From Sulfitobacter mediterraneus (GTDB lineage: Bacteria; Pseudomonadota; Alphaproteobacteria; Rhodobacterales; Rhodobacteraceae), in contig NZ_QBKU01000001.1 of the NCBI RefSeq assembly GCF_003054325.1, positions 186,001 through 250,000 of the forward strand: a stretch of 64,000 nt of DNA, read 5' to 3'. The notes under the pieces were generated by a model. The model was not told the origin of the DNA. It searched no databases and saw only the letters and a program-made list of their open reading frames with translations. Positions within the stretch are counted from its first letter, which is position 1, and every line of letters begins with the position of its first letter. Of this stretch, positions 55,308-63,519 are shown piece by piece. The position numbers were made by a program, and so were the translations under genes.

Positions 55308-56615
55308 ATGACCAAGATCAAATATCTACCGCTGGCCGCCGCGATCGCGCTGGTGCCCACATTGGGCGCCGCGCAAGACGCCGAATTTGCCACCCTCGAA
55401 CAAACCACGTTCATTTTTAACACTCTGCTGTTCCTCATTGGTGGCTTTCTGGTGTTCTGGATGGCCGCAGGCTTTGCCATGCTCGAAGCCGGGCTTGTTC
55501 GCTCAAAGAACGTGACCACGCAATTGACCAAGAACATGGGCCTGTTTGGCATTGCCGCGATCATGTACTGGCTGATCGGCTATAACATCATGTATCCCGG
55601 CGATGGCAATTGGATCATCGAAGGGGTGTTTGGCACCGTTTCGCCCAAAGACATCAAGACAGACATTGATGCAGGCGGCTATTCCAACGCGTCTGATTTC
55701 TTCTTTCAGTTGATGTTCTGCGCAACAACGGCCTCCATCGTGTCTGGCACCATGGCTGAACGGGTCAAACTGTGGCCCTTCCTGATCTTCGTGGTGGTCC
55801 TGACCGGCATAATCTACCCGATCGAAGCCAGCTGGCAGTGGGGCGGCGGTTTCCTGAGCGCAATGGGCTTTAGCGATTTTGCTGGCTCAACCCTCGTACA
55901 CGCTGCCGGTGGCTTTGCCGCGCTGGCCGGGGCCATCATCCTCGGACCGCGTCTGGGCAAATACAGCAAAGAAGGCCGCGTGATCCCGCTGCCCGGCTCC
56001 AACCTGGCGCTGGCGACACTGGGCACATTCATCCTCTGGATGGGCTGGTTCGGCTTTAACGGCGCATCGCAATTGGCAATGGGCACACTCGAAGACGTGG
56101 ATGCGGTCGCGCAGATCTTCGCCAACACCAACATGGCTGCTGCCGCTGGCGCTGTCGCCGCGCTGATCCTGACGCAGGTGATGTATGGCAAGGTTGACCT
56201 GACAATGGTGCTCAACGGTGCGCTGGCCGGTTTGGTCTCTATCACCGCCGGGCCGCTTGACCCGACCCTGTTTGGCGCACTTTGGATTGGTGCCGTTGGC
56301 GGTGTGATCGTGGTCTTTGCCGTGCCCTTCCTCGACAAGCTCAAGATCGACGACGTTGTAGGCGCCATCCCGGTTCACCTGATCGCGGGTTTCTGGGGCA
56401 CATTGGTAGTGCCGGTCTATACCGAAGGCACATCCTTCGTGACCCAGATCATCGGCTTTGCCGCAGTGGGCATCTTTGCCTTCGTGATCAGCCTCGTCGC
56501 TTGGATGATCCTCAAGGCAACCGTTGGCATCCGCGCCAGCGAAGAAGCCGAGATCAACGGTCTGGACACATCCGAACTGGGCATGGAAGCCTATCCGGAG
56601 TTCTCCAACGGCTAA
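55308..56615 (+). CDS. amtB: Ammonium transporter
   Basis: A 435-residue ammonium channel. A cleavable signal peptide (to about 22, ending LGAAQ) precedes eleven predicted helices. Channel residues are visible: the FAMLEAGLVRSKN segment, DFAGSTLVHAAGGFAALAGA with the first pore His, and GAIPVHLIAGFWGTL with the second. It forms an operon with glnK, and a terminator closes it. Ammonium uptake fits with the amino-group traffic from taurine use, although they are 40 kb apart. Confidence 0.96.
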   Translation: MTKIKYLPLAAAIALVPTLGAAQDAEFATLEQTTFIFNTLLFLIGGFLVFWMAAGFAMLEAGLVRSKNVTTQLTKNMGLFGIAAIMYWLIGYNIMYPGDGNWIIEGVFGTVSPKDIKTDIDAGGYSNASDFFFQLMFCATTASIVSGTMAERVKLWPFLIFVVVLTGIIYPIEASWQWGGGFLSAMGFSDFAGSTLVHAAGGFAALAGAIILGPRLGKYSKEGRVIPLPGSNLALATLGTFILWMGWFGFNGASQLAMGTLEDVDAVAQIFANTNMAAAAGAVAALILTQVMYGKVDLTMVLNGALAGLVSITAGPLDPTLFGALWIGAVGGVIVVFAVPFLDKLKIDDVVGAIPVHLIAGFWGTLVVPVYTEGTSFVTQIIGFAAVGIFAFVISLVAWMILKATVGIRASEEAEINGLDTSELGMEAYPEFSNG

Positions 56616-56633
56616 ACCGTAACCACAAAGATC

Positions 56634-56664
56634 AAAAGCCCGGTCAATCGACCGGGCTTTTTCT
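56634..56664 (+). terminator. intrinsic terminator after amtB
   Basis: Perfect 12-bp stem (56634-56645 with 56650-56661), 4-base loop, then T-run. Confidence 0.9.
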
Positions 56665-56779
56665 ATTTCACCAAAATTAATGGCTAGGTTTCAAAAGCCG
56701 GGCACTGCCCTTCGCTTCATTTGGCAAGAAAAACTCAATCCCTGCCCCTCAACCCGCGACGCCCTTGCAAAAGAACGCC

Positions 56780-57964
56780 TCAGACACCGGCGTCAATGAT
56801 CGCCTTGGCCAGCATGGGCACTGTGTCGGCATTCAAACCCGCGATATTCATGCGGCTGTCGCCTACCATGTAAATCCCGTGCTCTTTGCGCAGCAGTTCG
56901 ACCTTCTCGGGCGAGGTTCCAAGCAACGAGAACATGCCCCGATGCTGGGCCAGAAACCCAAACCGATCTGATCCAGATAGCCGCTGCAACTCCGCCGCCA
57001 GTTGTTGCCGCAGATCGAGCATCCCCAGACGCACTTCTTCAAGCTCCGCCATCCAATCGCTGCGCAGCGCATCATCGGTGAGAATCGTGGTTACGATCCG
57101 CGCACCGTGATCGGGCGGAAAGCTGTAGTTCTGGCGGTTCAGATAGGCCAGCGTGCCTTGGTTCAGCACCTGCGCCGCAGGGTCCGCCGCGATCGCCATC
57201 AACAGGCCCGTCCGTTCCCGGTAGATGCCAAAGTTCTTCGAGCAGCTCGCCGCGATCAGGCATTCCGGAACCGCCGCAACCAGTTTGCGCGTTGCTGCCG
57301 CATCTTCGACCAGCCCGTCCCCAAAGCCCTGATAGGCAATGTCGATCATCGGGGTTGCGCCGGTTTCCAGCAAGACCTCGATCACCGCATCCCATTCTGC
57401 CGCGTTCAGGTTCGCACCGGTCGGGTTGTGACAGCAGCCATGCAGCAGAACCACATCACCCTTTTTGGCGGTTTTCAGATCGGCCAGCATGCCGTCAAAA
57501 TCAACACCACGCGTCTCGCTATCGAAATAGCGATAGGGCACCGCCTCAATCCCGATGTAGGACAGGATCGACAGGTGGTTTGGCCATGTCGGGTTTGACA
57601 CGAACACCCGTGCATTGGCATTGGCCATGCGGATCATTTCAAACGCCTGGCGCACCGCACCCGTGCCGCCGGGGGTAGCTGCCGCGGCAATGGTATTGCG
57701 CGCCACAGCGCCGTCCAGCACCAATTCGATCATCGCGTCCGAATAGGCCGGATCACCGATCAGCCCTGTGTAGACCTTGGTATCCTGGGTTTCCCAAATC
57801 TTTTGCTCGGCCGCTTTGACGGCCCGCATTACCGGGGTCAGTCCGGTTGCGTCTTTGTAAACGCCGACACCCAGATCCACTTTGGTATCGCGTGGGTCTT
57901 CGCGGTACATCTGCATCAGCGCAAGGATCTTGTCCGCTGGCTGGGTTTTCAATGTCTCAAACAT
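56780..57964 (-). CDS. Aromatic amino acid/aspartate aminotransferase
   Basis: A 394-residue class I aminotransferase of the TyrB/AspC subgroup Ib-like bacterial type. Key parts are VDLGVGVYKDATGLTPVM, HGCCHNPTGANL, the cofactor Asp in MIDIAYQGFGDG, the PLP Lys in SCSKNFGIYRERTG, and the substrate Arg in SRMNIAGL. It should transaminate aspartate and aromatic amino acids with 2-oxoglutarate. The ATG at 57964 overlaps the sseA stop (TAATG), a pairing that suggests it could also make 3-mercaptopyruvate from cysteine for SseA (inference). Confidence 0.93.
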   Translation of the reverse strand: MFETLKTQPADKILALMQMYREDPRDTKVDLGVGVYKDATGLTPVMRAVKAAEQKIWETQDTKVYTGLIGDPAYSDAMIELVLDGAVARNTIAAAATPGGTGAVRQAFEMIRMANANARVFVSNPTWPNHLSILSYIGIEAVPYRYFDSETRGVDFDGMLADLKTAKKGDVVLLHGCCHNPTGANLNAAEWDAVIEVLLETGATPMIDIAYQGFGDGLVEDAAATRKLVAAVPECLIAASCSKNFGIYRERTGLLMAIAADPAAQVLNQGTLAYLNRQNYSFPPDHGARIVTTILTDDALRSDWMAELEEVRLGMLDLRQQLAAELQRLSGSDRFGFLAQHRGMFSLLGTSPEKVELLRKEHGIYMVGDSRMNIAGLNADTVPMLAKAIIDAGV

Positions 57965-58818
57965 TAGGCCTCTCCGGTTGCCACAGGAACGGTGGGGAAC
58001 ATCCCCCATTCCGACCATGATCCATCATAAAGGGACCACGAATGATGCCCCATGCGTTCAAGCGCCAAGGCCAGAACCGACGCCGTAACGCCGGATCCGC
58101 ATGAGGTGATAACGGGTTTGCCCAGATCAACGCCTGCCGCTTCAAAAATGCTGCGGGTCTCATCCGGGGTTTTCAAAGTTTTATCGTCGTTCAGCAAACT
58201 GCCAAAGGGCACGTTGCGCGATCCTGGAATGTGGCCAGCGCGCAATCCTTCACGCGGCTCAGGCGCATCGCCGCGGAACCGTGCAGCGGCGCGGGCATCC
58301 ACGATCTGCGGATCACCCAGCTTGGAGGCATGCGCCACCTGCGTGACATCACGCACCAACTGGTTCTGGAAACGGACCGTCATGTGCCGATCACGCGGGA
58401 TCGGCGGCATGTCTTCGGTCGGATTCCCCTCGGCGACCCACTTGGGCAAACCACCATCCAGCACCGCCACGTTTTCCTGCCCCATCAGACGGAACAGCCA
58501 CCAGACACGCGCAGCAGAAAACAGGCCCGCGCCATCATAGACAACCACCTGATGCCCGTCGCCAACACCCATCGCCCGCATCCGCGACATGAACTTTTCC
58601 ACCGGCGGTGCCATATGTGGCAAGTCCGACCGAGCATCGGAAATCTCATCAATGTCGAAAAATCGTGCGCCGGGGATATGCGCGGCATCATATTCGGCTT
58701 TGGCATCGCGGCCCTCATCGGGCAAATACCATGATGCATCCAAAAGCCGCAGATCGGGGTCTTTCAGGTGCTTGGCCAACCATGCGGTCGACACCAGTGT
58801 TTTGGGATCATCAGCCAT
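57964..58818 (-). CDS. sseA: 3-mercaptopyruvate sulfurtransferase
   Basis: A 284-residue protein with two rhodanese domains (about 8-140 and 160-282). The active-site Cys240 lies in the loop CGSGVTA, which marks mercaptopyruvate sulfurtransferases, as opposed to CRKGVTA-like loops of thiosulfate sulfurtransferases. It moves sulfur from 3-mercaptopyruvate to thiol or cyanide acceptors. I chose the ATG at 58818. It is coupled to the aminotransferase gene downstream. Confidence 0.93.
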   Translation of the reverse strand: MADDPKTLVSTAWLAKHLKDPDLRLLDASWYLPDEGRDAKAEYDAAHIPGARFFDIDEISDARSDLPHMAPPVEKFMSRMRAMGVGDGHQVVVYDGAGLFSAARVWWLFRLMGQENVAVLDGGLPKWVAEGNPTEDMPPIPRDRHMTVRFQNQLVRDVTQVAHASKLGDPQIVDARAAARFRGDAPEPREGLRAGHIPGSRNVPFGSLLNDDKTLKTPDETRSIFEAAGVDLGKPVITSCGSGVTASVLALALERMGHHSWSLYDGSWSEWGMFPTVPVATGEA

Positions 58819-58905
58819 CGGGAATCCTTTGCAAAACAGGTCGCACACTGCCTATCCCCGCTGGCGCAGACTGGCAAGGTGGTAGCATGCCGCAAGGGCC
58901 TTGAA

Positions 58906-59550
58906 CTATTTGTCTGGAAAGGGATCAGTATCCCGCAATGAGGGGTGATTTGAAATCTCATCCCACCACGCGCTTAACGCTGAGTAATGCCGCAACAAAT
59001 CAGCAGCTTCGGGCACCCTGACGAAATAATCCATCATCGGGGCCAAATGTAGATCCGCGAGGCTGATCCGCGCACCGCCCAGCTGCAACCCCCCAGCGGC
59101 GATACTGTCCAGCGCCCGCAATGGCGCTTGGGACAGGACCAGCCCCTCCGCCACAATCGCAGAATCCCCGTCCTCGCCCACGGCGGCTTGATAGAACCCG
59201 TGAGAGAACACTTTGCGCACCAATGGCTGATAAACATAGGCATCCACGATGCCCATCACCTGCGCCATCCGAGCGGCCGACTGTGGATCAGTAGGGATCA
59301 GGCTGGCCTTGGGGCCAAGATCGTTGAGATACCGCAAAATCGCCGCCGTTTCCGTCAGCACGAAATCTCCATGCTGCAACACCGGCACCCGGCCAAGCGG
59401 TGTCATCGCGGCCAAGACCGGATCAGGCTCAGCCGCGAAGGGGTTTGCCTCTACATAAGTCGCGGTAAGCCCGGTTTCGATCAGTCCCATCCGCGCAATC
59501 CGCGTATAGACCGAATGGCGAAAGCCAAGCAGGTTCAGCGGCTCAGCCAT
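58906..59550 (-). CDS. Glutathione S-transferase family protein
   Basis: A 214-residue cytoplasmic GST. The N-terminal thioredoxin-like domain carries [20 protein letters not shown] with the conserved cis-Pro and glutathione-binding Glu-Thr, and the C-terminal domain is helical. The substrate is unknown. Its first eight bases overlap the smpB end. Confidence 0.9.
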   Translation of the reverse strand: MAEPLNLLGFRHSVYTRIARMGLIETGLTATYVEANPFAAEPDPVLAAMTPLGRVPVLQHGDFVLTETAAILRYLNDLGPKASLIPTDPQSAARMAQVMGIVDAYVYQPLVRKVFSHGFYQAAVGEDGDSAIVAEGLVLSQAPLRALDSIAAGGLQLGGARISLADLHLAPMMDYFVRVPEAADLLRHYSALSAWWDEISNHPSLRDTDPFPDK

Positions 59551-60031
59551 GATCTTTCAACAAACGTGATTTTTGCCGCGACCAATCGCGTTTGGCCGCT
59601 GTTTCGCGCTTGTCGTGGTTTTTCTTACCCTTGGCGATACCCAGCTTAATCTTGGCCATGCCGCGATGATTGAAATACATCACCAGCGGCACAAGGGTCA
59701 TGCCCTTCCGCTGGGTTTCATTCCACAGGTTCGACAATTCCTTGCGCGACACCATCAACTTGCGGCGGCGGCGCTCTTCGTGACCAAAGGTTTTGGCCTG
59801 CGCATAGGGCGCGATATAGCTGTTCACCAGCCACAGCTCCCCATCCTCAACCGCGGCATAGCTTTCCGCAATATTCGCCCCACCCTGACGCAGTGATTTG
59901 ACCTCGGAACCTTCCAGAATGATCCCGCATTCGATGTCGTCATCAATGGCATAATCATACCGCGCCCGGCGGTTTTCAGCGATCACCTTGTAGTTCGGAT
60001 CGGATTTCGAAGAGGATTTGACCTGTGACAT
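59543..60031 (-). CDS. smpB: SsrA-binding protein
   Basis: The 162-residue partner of tmRNA in rescue of stalled ribosomes. The family pattern is complete: [15 protein letters not shown], the [20 protein letters not shown] segment, [20 protein letters not shown] (first 20 residues quoted) and a basic tail with [12 protein letters not shown] chose the ATG at 60031. No tmRNA gene is visible nearby. Confidence 0.96.
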   Translation of the reverse strand: MSQVKSSSKSDPNYKVIAENRRARYDYAIDDDIECGIILEGSEVKSLRQGGANIAESYAAVEDGELWLVNSYIAPYAQAKTFGHEERRRRKLMVSRKELSNLWNETQRKGMTLVPLVMYFNHRGMAKIKLGIAKGKKNHDKRETAAKRDWSRQKSRLLKDHG

Positions 60032-60195
60032 GCAAAGGGATGTAGAACGCCGCCTGCCCCAGCGCAAGGTGAGCCAGACCAAAGACTGGGTGCAGAGGTG
60101 ACCTTAGCCATAACAAATTGGCCAAACTCTCGCCTCAATTCGGTGTCAGGAATTGAGGCCGCAATATCGCCGATTCAGCTAGCCATGAGGGCAGA

Positions 60196-60876
60196 ATGCA
60201 CAAACCCATTGCCCTCGTGGCCCTGATCCTAAGCGTGTCTCAATACACTGCCGCCATGGCGGATCCGCTGCGCATCCTCGTTATGGGGGATTCTTTCATG
60301 ACCTCCAATGGCTCCGCCGGATCCGCCGTACCCAGCCTGCTGCGCCGTGATCTTCAGGCCAATGTCCAAAGCCGCGCGGTGACGGGTGCGCGATTTGTCT
60401 ACCGTCTGCCAATCACCGGCGCCTTGGGCATGAACATCACAAAACAATACCGCCCTGGCCCGTGGGATTTTGTCGTGATGAACGGTGGCGGCAACGATCT
60501 GTGGATGGGCTGCGGCTGCACACGCTGCCGCAAACGCCTCAACCGTCTGATCTCCCCTGACGGGCGCAAGGGCGAGATCCCCAGTGCTGTGAGCAAAGCC
60601 CGCAAGAGCGGGGCGCAAGTCATCTATGTTGGATATCTGCGCAGCCCCGGCCTTGGCTCCCCTATCGAGCACTGCCGCAAAGTGGGTGACGCATTGGAGG
60701 CCCGGATCAACGTGATGGCGAAACAAGACGCTGGCGTCAGCTTTGTTTCCTTGGCGGATATGGTGCCGCATGGCGATCGCAGCTTTCACGCCGCGGACAT
60801 GATCCATCCCTCGCCCAAAGGCAGCGCCGCCGCGACCCAAAGGATTGCCCAAACCATTCGAAATATTCAGAAATAA
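60196..60876 (+). CDS. secreted SGNH/GDSL-type hydrolase with cysteine cluster
   Basis: A 226-residue exported esterase-like protein. The signal peptide (1-22, ending AAMA) is followed by the nucleophile block MGDSFM (Ser33), the oxyanion Asn in NGGGNDLW (Asn100), and the Asp201/His204 pair in DMIHPS. Directly after the NGGGND block is a Cys106-x-Cys108-x2-Cys111 cluster, plus Cys160, which I do not recognise as usual for the family. It may deacylate a surface glycan or lipid. It converges with the sulfotransferase gene, three bases apart. Confidence 0.87.
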   Translation: MHKPIALVALILSVSQYTAAMADPLRILVMGDSFMTSNGSAGSAVPSLLRRDLQANVQSRAVTGARFVYRLPITGALGMNITKQYRPGPWDFVVMNGGGNDLWMGCGCTRCRKRLNRLISPDGRKGEIPSAVSKARKSGAQVIYVGYLRSPGLGSPIEHCRKVGDALEARINVMAKQDAGVSFVSLADMVPHGDRSFHAADMIHPSPKGSAAATQRIAQTIRNIQK

Positions 60877-60879
60877 CGA

Positions 60880-61698
60880 TCAGTCGCCCAGCTTGGCGTG
60901 AACCTCATCCAGATCGATCTCCCCCACAGGCATTTTGTTGCCGGGGTTATCAAAATCGTATTTGAACAGTGCAAAATCGCGTTTGTAGATCTCGCGCACC
61001 AAATGCATCGACAGATCATCAAAGTAATCTTCCACCGGATGCGCGCGTTTGGGTCCATGCCCTTCGCTTTCGTTAAAGCGCGGAATATCCGCCAACTTGA
61101 CCGCATGCGGTGTCTTGATTGCATCCAGAACATTCTGCATGCCGTCGTTAAAACTTTCGGTCCAGACGATCTTGTCATACTTGCCGCCGTTCACGATGAA
61201 CGTGCTGACATGGCCAGCCTGCGCGGACCAGTGAATGTCGGGGTCCATGGGGCGCCGCCAGCGGATTGTGTCCCGCGCGAAAAGCAGAAACCGGCGAAAG
61301 CTGGCGATCTGGTCAAACTCCTGTTTGCCATCCTCGCCGCCAACTTCGATCCCGTATTTCTGGATCAGAAGCGGCACCAGATTGCCGCGATATCGCCGCC
61401 CGTTGCGTTGAATCCCGCAAATCTTGTCAAAGAATGACGATAGAACGCGGGTGTAAGGGTTGCGCACACAGGTAAAGGCAAAGGACTTATGCGCCGTCAC
61501 ATTGCGGGTGATCGGATCTTGTGACGCATCCAGTGCCCACTTGTGCAGACCGGACTGCGCATCATGGATGTCGCCATCAAAAAAAGCCCCATGATCAGAG
61601 TAATACATGATTTGCCCGATGGTCGAGCAGGCACATTTTGGCACCACCCGATAGACCACGCTTTCGCTTTCCGTCATCCATGTTCCGGGAAACCCCAT
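60880..61698 (-). CDS. Sulfotransferase family 2 domain protein
   Basis: A 272-residue PAPS-dependent sulfotransferase related to carbohydrate sulfotransferases. The 5'-phosphosulfate loop is VPKCACSTIGQ (about 19-29), and the 3'-phosphate site is CVRNPYTRVLSSFFDK (about 77-92). There is no signal peptide or membrane helix, so it acts in the cytoplasm. It is divergent from a GT14 glycosyltransferase, so the likely acceptor is a surface polysaccharide (inference). Confidence 0.88.
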   Translation of the reverse strand: MGFPGTWMTESESVVYRVVPKCACSTIGQIMYYSDHGAFFDGDIHDAQSGLHKWALDASQDPITRNVTAHKSFAFTCVRNPYTRVLSSFFDKICGIQRNGRRYRGNLVPLLIQKYGIEVGGEDGKQEFDQIASFRRFLLFARDTIRWRRPMDPDIHWSAQAGHVSTFIVNGGKYDKIVWTESFNDGMQNVLDAIKTPHAVKLADIPRFNESEGHGPKRAHPVEDYFDDLSMHLVREIYKRDFALFKYDFDNPGNKMPVGEIDLDEVHAKLGD

Positions 61699-61842
61699 AG
61701 CGTTCCTGCCTCCTGCCGGTTGCGACTGTTTTCACAACAGTTTCGCGATAACCCCAAAAAAGGGATAAATTCTGTTTATTCAATTCACCTTCACCATTAT
61801 CTAGGTAAACAAACAGAGGTAAAGAGGCAGTTCGTAACAGGT
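61699..61842. promoter_or_regulatory. divergent promoter region of sulfotransferase and glycosyltransferase
   Basis: 144 bp of notably AT-rich sequence, including aaaaaagggataaattctgtttattcaattc-type tracts in its second half, lies between two divergent starts. It must contain both promoters; I cannot assign -35/-10 elements with confidence. Confidence 0.45.
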
Positions 61843-63420
61843 ATGGCAAAAATCGCCTACATCCTGCTGTGTCACAAAGACCCGGCTGCCATCATTCGGC
61901 AGGCCGAGCGGTTGACGGCGGCTGGCGACTATATGTCGATCCACTTTGATGCCTCCGCAGATGCAGACGCCTTTCGCGAGATCCAAACCGCCCTTGCCGA
62001 CAATCCAAACGTCACCTTCGCGCACAAGCGTATCAAATGCGGCTGGGGTGAATGGTCACTGGTTCAGGCAACGATCTATGCCGTGCAATCCGCCGTTGAT
62101 GCCTTCCCAAGGGCCACGCATTTTTACATGCTGTCGGGTGATTGCATGGCCATCAAAACCGCCGAATACACTCACCGCTTCCTTGACGACAACGATGCAG
62201 ATTTCATCGAAAGCTTTGACTATTTCGAAAGCGATTGGATCAAGACCGGCTGGCGCGAAGAACGCCTGATCTACCGCCACTACGTCAACGAACGGACCCA
62301 CAAGAAACTATTCTACGCGATGTTCGAGGCGCAAAAACGCTTTGGGCTCAAACGCAAAATTCCTGCTGATCTGCAAATCCAGATTGGCAGCCAATGGTGG
62401 TGCCTGCGCCGCAACACTGTTGAAGCCGTCTTGGAGTTCATCAAAAAACGCCGCGATGTCTTGCGGTTTTTCCGCACAACCTGGATCCCGGATGAAACCT
62501 TCTTTCAAACCCTGGTCCGTCATCTGGTCCCGGAAAACGAAATTCGCGCCCGCACGCTGACCTTCTTGATGTTCACCGACTATGGTATGCCGGTCACCTT
62601 CTACAACGACCACTACGACCTGCTGCTCAGCCAGGACTACCTCTTTGCCCGCAAGATTAGCCCCGAAGCGCAGGATCTAAAGCGCCGGCTTGGTCTGCTT
62701 TATGCCGCCGAAGGTGTCGATTTCCAGATCAGCAACGAAGGGCGCAGCCTGTTCAAATTCCTCAGCGGCCGTGGCCGCGTTGGCCGCCGCTTTGCCACTC
62801 GCTTTTGGGAAACAGAAAGCACGCTTGGCCGTGAACGCGAACTGCTGATCGTGGTCTGCAAAAAATGGCATGTTGCCAAACGGGTGCTCGAACGCATTCG
62901 CCAGGTGACCAATGTTCCGGCCATCGAATACCTCTTTAACGAAGAGGACACGCCGCTGCCCGATCTTGGCGGCATCCAGAACACTCTGGAAAAACGCACA
63001 CGCCACCGCCGCGCCTTGATGCGGATGCTCTTTGACTACTATGAAACCGACCGCCTGATCGTCTGCATGGATCCCAGCAATCTTGACCTGCTCAATGATT
63101 TTGCCTCGGACCGGTCTGTCACCCGGATAATGGAAATCGAATGCCAGTTCTCGGATGACTACCTCATCGGCCACGCCATGCGCGTCGGCCTTGCGGGCGA
63201 CCAAACCTCAAAAGACACGCTGGCCCGTCTGCTGCCAACCATCCGCAACGACATGCTCCACGAAAGCGATCAACTCAACGATGCTGAATTTGAAAACCAC
63301 TGCCGGATGCGCGAAATCGCAGGCTCAGACGAAAACGCACAGGAACTTGGTCATTTTCTGAACATTCCAATGGACAAAGCAGCAGAGATCACACGCACTG
63401 ATCACCTCTTTGCCGACTGA
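61843..63420 (+). CDS. Core-2/I-branching (GT14) glycosyltransferase with DUF5928 domain
   Basis: A 525-residue cytoplasmic glycosyltransferase. The N-terminal part (1-260) matches GT14 beta-1,6-GlcNAc/xylosyl transferases: MAKIAYILLCHKDPAAI, IHFDASADADAF, FYMLSGDCMAIK and GSQWWCLRRN, then WIPDETFFQTL. The C-terminal part (about 300-515) is a domain I take to be DUF5928, with segments such as LLIVVCKKWHVAKRVLERIR. I use the ATG at 61843, where homology begins; the frame extends 100 codons upstream through the sulfotransferase gene. It probably builds an exopolysaccharide branch. Confidence 0.87.
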   Translation: MAKIAYILLCHKDPAAIIRQAERLTAAGDYMSIHFDASADADAFREIQTALADNPNVTFAHKRIKCGWGEWSLVQATIYAVQSAVDAFPRATHFYMLSGDCMAIKTAEYTHRFLDDNDADFIESFDYFESDWIKTGWREERLIYRHYVNERTHKKLFYAMFEAQKRFGLKRKIPADLQIQIGSQWWCLRRNTVEAVLEFIKKRRDVLRFFRTTWIPDETFFQTLVRHLVPENEIRARTLTFLMFTDYGMPVTFYNDHYDLLLSQDYLFARKISPEAQDLKRRLGLLYAAEGVDFQISNEGRSLFKFLSGRGRVGRRFATRFWETESTLGRERELLIVVCKKWHVAKRVLERIRQVTNVPAIEYLFNEEDTPLPDLGGIQNTLEKRTRHRRALMRMLFDYYETDRLIVCMDPSNLDLLNDFASDRSVTRIMEIECQFSDDYLIGHAMRVGLAGDQTSKDTLARLLPTIRNDMLHESDQLNDAEFENHCRMREIAGSDENAQELGHFLNIPMDKAAEITRTDHLFAD

Positions 63421-63427
63421 ACCTGCC

Positions 63428-63480
63428 CTTTTTGGCCTCAAATACTCCAGGGCGAGTTTGAGGGGGCATGCAGCCCCCTC
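63428..63480 (+). repeat. Rhodobacterales-type intergenic repeat, copy 2
   Basis: Eight bases after the glycosyltransferase stop begins ctttttggcctcaaatactc, followed by a hairpin gagggggc/gccccctc (63460-63467 with 63473-63480). It matches the 15721 element at 20 of the first 26 bases and has the same distance from a stop codon. It probably helps end transcription. Confidence 0.6.
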
Positions 63481-63519
63481 ATCAGCCTAAATCATGCGCG
63501 GCAACGCCGCCCGACTACT

